Notes under the pieces: generated by a model
The model's database searches: none
What the model was told of the DNA's origin: nothing
The model's input: only the letters and a program-made list of their open reading frames with translations
DNA from: Draconibacterium sp.
GTDB taxonomy: Bacteria; Bacteroidota; Bacteroidia; Bacteroidales; Prolixibacteraceae
NCBI GenBank assembly: GCA_016705335.1
Contig: JADIYN010000072.1
Location: 1-13,682 of the forward strand
DNA: 13,682 bases
Reading direction: 5' to 3'
Part shown: positions 6,416-13,682 of the stretch, piece after piece
Numbering within the stretch: the first letter of the stretch is position 1
How the letters are laid out: each line of letters opens with the position of its first letter
Translations under genes and position numbers: made by a program

Positions 6416-8396
6416 ATGAAAAAGAAATTTATTCCACAGCAGTGGCTCGATAATGAAACCAACCAAATATCCCAACGGTACGGCAATTCCTCCCTAATTT
6501 AACCACCGGCCAAAATTTCTCCACATTTAGGCGTCGTTCGAGATGGCCGAAGGTCAGAGGGGTGAATCTGTAAAAACAAACCTGCTCCAAACCGAATCCA
6601 TCATCCAACAAATCGAATCCCAACAAATCGACATCACAACCGCTTACAGCGATTGGCGAAATATTGGATTTGCTTTTGCCGATGAATTTGGCGAAACCGG
6701 AAGAGAATATTTCCACCGGATTAGCCGATTTTATCCCGATTATTCTGCAACTGATTGTGACAAACAATTTGACAATTGCCTGAAAGCAAAAGGCCAGGGA
6801 GTTTCATTGAAAACATTCTTTTTCCATGCCAAACAAGCCGGAATTAACATTTTTGGCACAGTTTCCTCCCCTGTTTTAGGGACTGGCCAAAACCCTAATA
6901 GGGAGGGGGTAAACTTGACGACAAGCAACGGAACAAGTTCCCACTTTCCCCGAATCCTTGTTTCCTCAACTTCCTGATTTCCTGAAACGGGTTTTGATGA
7001 TTTGCACAACCAACGAAGAGAGAGACATTATGCTTTTGGGGTCGTTGGTAACGCTCAGTTCTTGCATACCTAAAATTTATGGTATTTACGATGGAAAAAG
7101 AGTTTACCCAAACTTGTACCTTTTCATCAGTGCTCAGGCATCCGCAGGTAAAGGCAGGTTAGTACATTGCAAACAACTGGTAAAACCAATTCACAAAGCT
7201 TTACGTCAGCAAGCCCGGTTGATTAAACAACAATACGAAATTGATTTAGCTGATTACAACTCCAAAGAAGGAAAAGCTGCAGGTGTTGAAAACCGGAAAA
7301 GCCCAAAGAAAAATGTTATTCATCCCGCCAACAATAGTACAACCGGGGTATTTCAGTTATTATCAGATAACGATGGTAGGGGACTGATTTTTGAAACCGA
7401 AGGCGACACACTTGCCCAAGCATTTAAAAGCGATTATGGCAATTACAGCGATGGTTTCCGCAAAGCTTTTCACCACGAAACCATTTCGTACTATCGCAGA
7501 ACCGACCGCGAATATGTTGATATTGAAAGCCCGGCCTTGTCAACTGTTCTTACCGGAACACCGCAGCAAATTTCAAGCCTCATCCCAAATGCCGAGAATG
7601 GTCTGTTTAGTCGGTTTATCTTCTATTTCATGAATGTACAACCCATTTGGAAGAATGTGTTCGCTTCTCCTGTTTCCCAGGGACTGGATGCTTATTTCGA
7701 TGAATTGGGCCAGGAGTTTTATGAATTGTACAATTCATTACTATCAAGTTCAGAAACTGAGTTTTGTTTTTCACAGGAACAGCAAATCCAATTCAATACT
7801 TTTTTCTCGCAGGTTCAAAACAAATACATAACCATTCAGGGATTGGATTATATGGCAACAGTGCGCCGGTTGGGTTTAATAGCTTTTCGTTTGGCAATGG
7901 TTCTGTCTGTTTTGCGAATCCCTGAAACCGGTGAATTACCGGCTCAAATTATTTGCGACGAACAGGATTTCCAAATCGTAATTGAAATGATAAAAGTTTT
8001 GGTGAAACATTCAGGAAAAGTATTCTCCGAATTACCTTCTGATTTGAAACCCACCAAACGTAAAAACCGCAAAGAAAAGTTTCTGGAACAATTGCCAAAA
8101 ACTTTCAACAGACAAAAATACCTCGAAACGGCTGCATCACTTTCTATTCCCAATAAAACTGCCGAAGGTTATATCACCGAATTTGTAAAAAAGGTTTAAT
8201 CCACCGCGAAAGTCAGGACTTATACTTAAATTCTTACATTGAGGAAAATCAGGATTTTCAGGAAGTTAAGGATGAAGTCCTTAACTTCCTGAATATCCTT
8301 AAAATTCTTAAACTAAATGTTGATAAAAAATCCAATTATACTTTCCCTTTTTTGCTTTTTCTTTCCTACATTAGCCAAAATCTGACAAGTCAATAA
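6416..8396 (+). CDS. PriCT_2-DUF3987 primase C-terminal/helicase-like protein, frame-disrupted
   Basis: About 660 residues when frames are joined. It begins MKKKFIPQQWLDNETNQ at 6416. A linker follows that contains an in-frame stop (6500-6502) and a frame change before 6543. PriCT_2 (primase C-terminal 2) then spans about 6600-6840, marked by YSDWRNIGFAFADEFGE and KAKGQGVSLKTFF. After a second repeat-like linker, one extra C near 6948-6951 separates it from HFPESLFPQLPDFLKRV, where DUF3987 starts. Its P-loop-like FISAQASAGKGR is at 7126-7158, followed by TEGDTL and LSTVLTGTPQQI. The track of this frame stops at 8199, but restoring one A in the run at 8187-8192 continues KKGLIHRESQDLYLN to a stop at 8394-8396. 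The protein probably unwinds DNA beside the VirE_N primase during replication of the element. Family calls are firm, helicase activity inferred. Confidence 0.88.
6487..6565. repeat. Palindromic dispersed-repeat-like segment in a protein linker (first)
   Basis: The linker before PriCT_2 contains TCCTCCCTAATTTAACC and later GATGGCCGAAGGTCAGAGG, the latter folding as TGGCC-GAA-GGTCA. It is G/C-richer and lower in coding sense than its surroundings. It resembles the short palindromic repeats scattered in many Bacteroidota genomes, some inside genes. All frames are interrupted here or nearby. Repeat status is recalled from family knowledge, since only one clear copy of this exact form is in the window. 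Confidence 0.4.
6865..6910. repeat. Palindromic dispersed-repeat-like segment in a protein linker (second)
   Basis: CCTCCC (6865-6870) and GGGAGG (6901-6906) are an outer inverted repeat. Inside are CCCTGTTTTAGGG (6869-6881) and CCCTAATAGGG (6893-6903), each a small hairpin, with GGCCAAAA between; GGCCAAAA also occurs in the first segment (6508-6515). It is translated as a linker (VSSPVLGTGQNPNREG) between PriCT_2 and DUF3987, so the two segments flank the PriCT_2 domain. Confidence 0.4.
8259..8291. repeat. 14-bp perfect hairpin near the 3' end of the DUF3987 gene
   Basis: CAGGAAGTTAAGGA (8259-8272) and TCCTTAACTTCCTG (8278-8291) are exact reverse complements separated by TGAAG. There is no T-run after it, so it is not a classical terminator. 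It lies within the reconstructed coding frame, about 115 bp before the XRE gene. It could mark the 3' end of the replication mRNA, act as a processing or binding site, or be an origin-like structure. Confidence 0.55.
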
Positions 8397-8410
8397 CCAT
8401 GTAACCATGT
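8395..8410 (+). repeat. Tandem 8-bp repeat over the XRE start codon
   Basis: AACCATGT occurs twice without a spacer (8395-8402 and 8403-8410). The second copy contains the XRE start codon at 8407; the ATG in the first copy is followed at once by TAA. It may be an operator for the XRE protein or a chance duplication. It also overlaps the stop codon of the reconstructed upstream gene, so the genes are only 10 bp apart. Confidence 0.35.
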
Positions 8411-8697
8411 TTTTAGGAAAACGCATAAAAGAACTCAGGGAAGAAAGACATTTGCTTCAACGTCAATTAGCTGCAAGTTTGGAGATTGACACTCCTATGT
8501 ACAGCAAAATTGAACGTGGAGAACGAAAAGCAAAGCGCGAACAGGTTTTACAGTTGGCAGAATTGCTCAATTCCGATAAAGACGAACTACTCACTTTATG
8601 GTTAGCTGGACAGGTTTATGAAATTGTAAAGGATGAAGAAATGGCCCATAGCCGCAATGAATTTTATTTGAAACCCAAATTCGATAATTATTTATGA
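8407..8697 (+). CDS. XRE-family regulator at the head of the cargo operon
   Basis: A 96-residue one-domain regulator. Residues 4-62 form a five-helix XRE/Cro-like domain: LGKRIKELREERHLLQRQLA, then LEIDTPMYSKIERGERKAKR, with EQVLQLAELLN closing the fold. The C-terminal 30 residues are an extension ending KPKFDNYL. Very similar small regulators in Bacteroidota often stand directly upstream of restriction-modification or methyltransferase genes and are thought to time their expression, like C-proteins; that link is family knowledge. Its stop codon overlaps the start of the PLD-helicase gene in ATGA (8694-8697), so regulator and cargo are translated together. The frame is intact. Candidate promoter elements upstream (TTTG at 8351, TACATTAG at 8367) have poor spacing, and an AACCATGT tandem repeat covers the start. 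Confidence 0.88.
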   Translation: MFLGKRIKELREERHLLQRQLAASLEIDTPMYSKIERGERKAKREQVLQLAELLNSDKDELLTLWLAGQVYEIVKDEEMAHSRNEFYLKPKFDNYL

Positions 8698-11600
8698 CCG
8701 ATATAAAACACGAAAATACCAGACCTGACATTTCTTTTACCAATTCCAAGGTCAAACATTATTAAACCGATTCAAAGCAACATTGAAGGATACTAAATTC
8801 TTTGATGTTTTTGGTTGGTTATTCCGTTCAGTGGCTTTATCAATTGTATGAATCTCTTGAGGATATTGACAAAATCAGAATCTTGGTTGGACTAAACGTA
8901 GACAAGCAAGCTTACGAAACAATGCTAATTAACGAGGAAAATGGTACTATTGATTTTGAACCCATCAGCGAACGAAAAACCTTTTCAAAAAATCTGATTT
9001 ATGAAATTGAAGAATCAGGAGAACGACCAACAGTTAGAAATCGGTGTCCGTAAATTTGTTGAGTTTCTTCAAAGAATTGTGTTGACCAAACCCTACCAAA
9101 AGCACAATTGGGCAATGGTAAAAAATTAGAGATTAGGGCGTATCCTTCAAAAAAATACATGCTAAGGTATATATAAAACGATACAACGATAAGGTAAATC
9201 ATATTCAATTTGGTTCTCTAATTACCGGTTCAAGTAATTTCTCAGAATCAGGATTGGTTGCTCAAAGAGAGTTCAACGTAGAATTGAAGAACAAAACCGA
9301 CGTGGATTTTGCCTTAACCCAGTTTGAAGACCTTTGGAAAGATTCTGTTGATATATCAGATGATTTTATTGAAGCTGCAACAAAAAAAACATGGTTAAAC
9401 GATTCAATTACTCCTTTGAATTATATCTGAAGTGTATCTATGAATATTTGGAAGAGGATATCAATATGGAAGATGAGTACAGACCCTATCTTCCTCCGGG
9501 TTTTATGGATTTAAGGTATCAACGACAGGCTGCAACCAATGCAAAGAAAATTCTGGAAACATACAGCAGGGTTTTCTTGCCTTTGATATTAGTAGGTCTT
9601 GGCAAAACATTTATTACTGCAATGTTGCTTCAACAATTGCGGGGACATGTGTTGGTTATTTTGCCACCGGTACTTAAAGAGTATTGGGAAGATTCTTTAC
9701 GTGATTTTGGTGTTCGCAGTCATAAAGTTGAATCCTTAGGTAAGTTGGACCATCTTCTAAGAAAACATCTCTAAATTCAAATATGTTGTTATAGATGAGG
9801 CTCACCGTTTCAGGAACGAATCAACTACAATCCTATGCCAACCTAATGGATATTTGCAGGGTAAAAAAGTAATTCTAGTTCACCAACTCCTTTAAACAAT
9901 ACGGTTGATGATATTTTTGCCCAATTAAAACTTTTTCAGGCTCCTAAAAATTCAACTATTCCCGGAGTACCGAACCTCGAAAAATTCTTTAATGCACTGA
10001 AAAGGCGGTTAAAAGAAACGAAACCTGATAAAAACGATTTTACTTCTGAAAGTCAGGAAGAATACAAAAAAGCTATAAAAGAAGTTTCAGACACCATTAG
10101 GGATAAAGTGCTAAAATTCGTAATGGTTCGAAGAACACGGACAGATGTAAAAACCTTCTTTAAAGATGATATGTCGAAACAAGGCTTAATTTCCAAAATG
10201 GATGACCACGGCAGGAGTGTCTATCACTTTAAAAAGGAAATCTTGAAAACCGTCTTTAATCAAACAATCGAGCTATTACATACCTTTAAATATACAGGTA
10301 CATACCTTTATTATACTATAATAAAGGGTTAACAGAAATTTGAAAAACAGCAACAGCCTTGAGAGATGTTGGTGGATTTATGAAGGGAATCCTCGTTAAA
10401 CGTCTGGAAAGTAGTTTTTACGCTTTTAAAAGAGTGTAAGCCGTTTTATTACGTCTTATGAGAAATTTATCGGGATGTACAAAAATGGAATGGTTTACAT
10501 TAGTAAATATGCCAACGTTTGACCTTTTGGAAAATGATGACTTTGAAACACTTAAACAATTAGTTGAAGATGAAAAGGCTCAAAGTTATATTTCAGATAA
10601 TTTTGGTTCGTTTAATGGTTCAAAATTTATCGATGACCTACATTTGATTTGCAATTATTGAAAGGGTGAATGATTTATGGAAAGATATTGATGAAGACCA
10701 AAACTCGAAAAATTCATAGCTGATTTGAAATCAGTCAGTACATAATAATCAAAAACTGGTTGTTTTACTGAATCGAAAGAAACTGGTGATTATTTATTTG
10801 AAAATGTATTAGTGGCGTATATCCGGGAAAAGTAATGTTTTACTCCAGTAAGGGGGCGAGCACACAAATTCGGACATAACTTCAAAACATACCACTGCGA
10901 GGGAGTTATCAGGGATAATTTTGACCCCAATAGAAAGAACAGGTAAGCGATATTCAATATCTTATTACAACCGATATTTTGGCTGAAGGTATTAATCTAC
11001 ACCGTTCCAATGTGCTTATCAATTTACGATTTGCCACAGAATCAACAAGAGTGCTGCTTGTGCCGGGCGTATTAACCGTTTGAGGTTCAAAACATAGCAT
11101 ATCTGTATTTTTAACTTCTTTCCGATATCTCATTCCGACCGTCATTTAGGACTTGAACCAACATTACCAATAAGCTTCAAATGTTTCCTACATTATGGGT
11201 GAGGATGCAAAGTACCTGACTGATGGAGGAAATAGGAAGTCAGGAATTGTTCAATGCCTTCAAACTCTAAAAATGCCTATTCCGGTGAAGGTGAAGAAAG
11301 AAGTTTCAGAATTAAAGTATTTGGAAATGATGCGAACTTCGTGATAGGGCCCGAATTTTTTCGAAAAAATTAAAATGTTACCTAAAAAAGCCCGTTCCGG
11401 GAATGAAAATAAATGATTGGAAAACAACAGAAATGGTTACATTCTTTCGTTTGGGTAAATTGAAAAGTTTTACCGGAACATTCAAGGAAATTCTGATGAA
11501 ATAAGCTTTTTGAAGCTGCAGATAAACTGGAATGTTTACCAAAAACAAAACGCCAGCAAATACCAATAACTACTTTGAATTATTAAACATCAATGAAGCG

Positions 11601-11951
11601 GGTTCAGTTGGATACTACACAAGGTGGAGATGATGAACCAAAAACCGGTGGACGATCTAATCAGCTTTTATTGAAGGACTTTGAGGAATTGTTTAAAGGT
11701 TCAAAAAGTTTACTGACTCAGATGAAGAATTTATTGCATTGTAAAACAACTCCTTGCTGATGGCAGGATGCCGAAAACTACTAAATAATAAAAGAGCAAT
11801 AGAAAAACTTCAATAGAACAAGGGTTATTGACCCCATGAAAGTATTGCACATTCTTCAAAATAACATTCGCTCAACCAGTTTTAGAAAACCATCATAATG
11901 GTAATAACTATTTAAAAAGAAGTAATTCTATCAGGCTACCTAATTAAATAG
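8694..11951 (+). pseudogene. PLD-nuclease/SNF2-type helicase (about 1,085 codons), many frameshifts as sequenced
   Basis: Starts MTDIKHENTRPDISF within the XRE stop and ends GYLIK-stop at 11949-11951. Frame-hopping gives a continuous protein. The N-terminal PLD-like domain has SLEDIDKIRILVGLNVD, HAKVYIKRYND (9158 on) and ITGSSNFSESGLVAQREFN (GSSN at 9227-9238); there is a single HxK motif, and the usual Asp of HxK(x)4D is not at its standard place. The helicase core has YQRQAATNAKKIL, GLGKT (9595-9609), VVIDEAHRFRNES (DEAH at 9794-9805), TPLNN, VMVRRTRTDV (10123-10152), GFMKGILVKRLESSFYAFK, KLVVF, EGINLH and AGRINRL (motif VI, 11062 on). It would be an ATP-driven DNA translocase with a nuclease domain, typical of restriction-like defence. 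Indels occur roughly every 100-250 bp while motifs survive, so this is probably a working gene in poor sequence; true decay is the alternative. Confidence 0.82.
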
Positions 11952-11975
11952 GTTTATATTGACAGTACATTAAAA

Positions 11976-13612
11976 ATGCAGGAGAACCAAAATACAGATA
12001 AAAATCTCTTCAGTTTATTCAGGGAAGAAAAACAGACTGGAATGAATTGGCAAAGATTGCGTTTGTTTTGCCAATGGACAGGGGTGGTTTCATTCTTATA
12101 GGAATTGAGGATGCAGATGCTTTGCCTCCAAACGGGCAAAAATAAAGATGGAACTTTACCTGAAATAATTCAAAGCCATAGTTGAGCAGAACTCCAAATG
12201 TTGGCGTTGCTGTTACTATTCAAATAAATCTCTCCCAAGAAATATGGCTGAATATATTCAGATTCAGATTTTTAGAAAATTGTGCAAACCATTGCTGCTC
12301 TAACGACGGCAGATATTATATTCACGTTTCTGATACATATCGACGGTTCCGCCCGATGAAATGGCTCGATTGGCGGCAGAGAAGAATGCTTTTATTTGGG
12401 AAGAACAAACAAAAAATCCACAAGCCAGTTCGATATGGACAAAAAATTCCATGTTAAGGCGATTAGAAATTCACAAAGAAGTAAGTTCATTTGTTAAGAA
12501 AAATCGGACGATGAAATACTGGAACACTATTTTTGAAAGGGCAGGTTTTTAACTAATCTTGGTATTCTTTGGTTGGGAACAGAAGCGACAGGGCGAACAA
12601 TGTTCCCACCTGCCTGAATAAGGTAATCCGATATAACGAAGCGGGAAAAGGTCTGGAAACTAAATTTGGATGATTTCCGGTACAATCCATTTGAACTGCT
12701 AGAACATGTTTTAAATGATGTGCTTGATTAGCGGGAAAGCGCTGAAATTGCCGATGGCATTTTAGAAAAAACATACCGCTTTTTCCTTTGGAAGTCGTAC
12801 GCAAGAGTTAACAGCAAATGCTTTGGTACACAGGTCATACACTACCAGAGGATATTTTTATTAATATATTTTCCGACCGGCGAAATACACAGTCGGGAAG
12901 ATTACCTTTTAGCGTTACCCTTCAAATATTTTAAGTCAATCGGTAAGACGTAATGAGCATCTTTCAAAGGTTTTCTACGATTTAGGCTTGATGGAAAAGA
13001 AGGTAGCGGATTCGATTTAATCTATGCAGGGCTTTTAAATTCAGGCAAACCTATTCCCATTATTAAGATTTTGACGACAGGGTAACGGTGATTATACAAA
13101 AACACAGTTTATCAGTAAGCAAGTTGTTCAGTTAATGGACAAAGCAAGCGGAGTTTCAGTTACGACAAAAGAGATTATCTCGCTGGGATTGATAGCTCAA
13201 CATGAAACGTTAAGCGCACTTGAAATTTCAAATCTATTAAAACCAAACCGATGAACAAGGCCTTGAAACTGGCTCGGAAGACTTACTGATTTTGAAATAA
13301 TTCTTAGTAAAGGAAAAGAAACAAAGGAACTCAATACTATGTAAATCCTGAATATCAAAACTAAATTTCCAAGCTAAAACTACGCTAAAAAATATTGAAG
13401 ATTATCGACTGGAAGAATTAATTTTTAAAGACATTGAGAATTATCCCAACAGCGCTTTTGGAGATATACATCAGCGTATAGGATACGAAATTAACAAACA
13501 CAAAATAAGGAGGTTACTTAAAAGTATGGTTGATAATCAAGCGTATTTTCTGTGCAGGTGAACGAAGATGGGAAGGTATGCTATTGAGCAAACCTTGTTA
13601 AATAACCAATAA
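11976..13612 (+). pseudogene. AlbA/Schlafen-type ATP-binding protein with HATPase_c_4 and winged helix, many frameshifts as sequenced
   Basis: About 545 codons from ATG 11976 (MQENQNTDKNLFSLF), 24 bp after the helicase stop, to TAA at 13610-13612. The joined frames give an N-terminal AlbA_2 (Schlafen-like) domain: EEKTDWNELAKIAF, GGFILIGIEDADALPPNGQ (about 12075-12140), DGRYYI and VPPDEMARLAAEKNAF. Next comes a COG2865-like middle with LLEHVLN and the GHKL-type N-box ELTANALVHRSY (12805-12840), EIHSPGRLPF, NEHLSKVFYDLGLMEK and GSGFDLIYAGLL. A C-terminal winged helix follows, ending ERRWGRYAIEQTLLNNQ. Losing one A (EEKTDW) and one T (IAFVFAN) shows the homopolymer nature of the breaks. Such proteins bind ATP and nucleic acid and recur as accessory genes in defence islands. 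Its role with the PLD-helicase is inferred from adjacency and direction. Confidence 0.75.
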
Positions 13613-13614
13613 AC

Positions 13615-13647
13615 ACTCAATAGAAACTCAATAAAAATACGATAAAA
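13615..13647 (+). repeat. Short 11-bp-spaced direct repeats before the last gene
   Basis: ACTCAATA occurs at 13615-13622 and 13626-13633, an 11-bp period close to one helical turn, and ATACGATAAAA (13637-13647) looks like a diverged third unit. The repeats fill the gap between the AlbA-type gene and the next start codon. They could be a regulator-binding array or simple AT-rich drift. Confidence 0.3.
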
Positions 13648-13682
13648 TGCAAAAGCACGAGCTCAAAATATAATCAAAGCAC
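13647..13682 (+). CDS. Start of a further cargo gene, cut by the window edge
   Basis: An ATG at 13647 opens MQKHELKI, then meets TAA at 13671; one indel in the AAATATAA stretch would keep it open (about IIKA). Only 12 codons are available, so no product can be named. Direction and the 34-bp gap suggest it belongs to the same operon as the PLD-helicase and the AlbA-type protein. It may equally be no gene at all. Confidence 0.3.

Larger units (their letters stand above)
2107..13682. mobile_element. Integrative element (genomic island) at tRNA-Pro, left end to beyond the window
   Basis: The left boundary is set by the truncated tRNA; everything to its right runs on the plus strand in one continuous programme: integrase, unknown protein, two Xis-like helix-turn-helix proteins, primase-like proteins, then XRE regulator and large cargo proteins. 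This matches integrative and mobilizable islands of Bacteroidota. No relaxase, coupling protein or conjugation gene and no phage structural gene is visible, so transfer would depend on functions outside the window or on a helper. No second copy of the tRNA fragment occurs inside the window, so the right end is not included. Confidence 0.75.

Noticed and set aside
6429..7009. Long minus-strand open frames opposite the PriCT_2 region
   Set aside because: They are antisense shadows of a gene with clear domain matches on the plus strand.
7391..7831. Alternate plus-strand frames within the DUF3987 gene
   Set aside because: Out of frame with an uninterrupted, family-matching reading frame; composition is that of shadows.
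10954..12804. Minus-strand open frames in the right third
   Set aside because: They lie opposite the helicase and AlbA-type genes and carry no domain signal; indels in the true frame make shadows look relatively long.
1..13682. CRISPR array, rRNA, insertion-sequence transposase
   Set aside because: No regularly spaced repeats of CRISPR length, no rRNA-like sequence and no transposase motif were seen.

Overview
The window reads as a Bacteroidota chromosome segment in which an integrative element has entered a tRNA gene. Pointers to the phylum are the integrase with an N-terminal Arm-type domain, the VirE_N / PriCT_2 / DUF3987 replication proteins, promoter-like TAnnTTTG boxes, weak Shine-Dalgarno signals and AT-rich spacers. 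No species can be named from the sequence alone.

Layout. (1) 1-2071, host flank on the minus strand: a membrane fatty-acid desaturase cut by the window edge; a short AraC-type regulator with an N-terminal CxxC heavy-metal-associated-like domain, with an 18-bp perfect palindrome just upstream; and a Rho-independent terminator. (2) 2072-2113: the 3' part of a tRNA-Pro(GGG), from anticodon loop to discriminator, with no 5' half. I read it as the attachment-site scar at the left end of the element. (3) 2267-4535: tyrosine integrase and an unrecognised protein. (4) 4722-8396: two small excisionase-like helix-turn-helix proteins, a zinc-ribbon/VirE_N primase-like protein, a 50-residue membrane peptide and a PriCT_2-DUF3987 primase/helicase. 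This is a replication module with no relaxase in view. (5) 8407-13612: cargo. An XRE regulator overlaps by ATGA with a giant PLD-nuclease/SNF2-type helicase (about 1,085 codons), followed by an AlbA/Schlafen-type ATP-binding protein (about 545 codons) and the first codons of a further gene at the right edge. The far end of the element, which should hold the intact tRNA-Pro, lies outside the window.

How it may work together. The integrase and Xis-like proteins would move the island at tRNA-Pro, and the primase/helicase would copy the excised form. The XRE, PLD-helicase and AlbA-ATPase genes look like a regulated anti-invader (restriction-like) cassette. I cannot match this combination to a named system; it is the best candidate here for something little described.

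Caution. Almost every long gene is interrupted by single-base indels, mostly in homopolymers, while domain motifs stay intact across the breaks. They are sparse up to about 8.4 kb and dense after about 8.7 kb. Sequencing error (low-coverage long reads) explains this better than gene decay, so boundaries and residues in the right third are reconstructions by frame-hopping.
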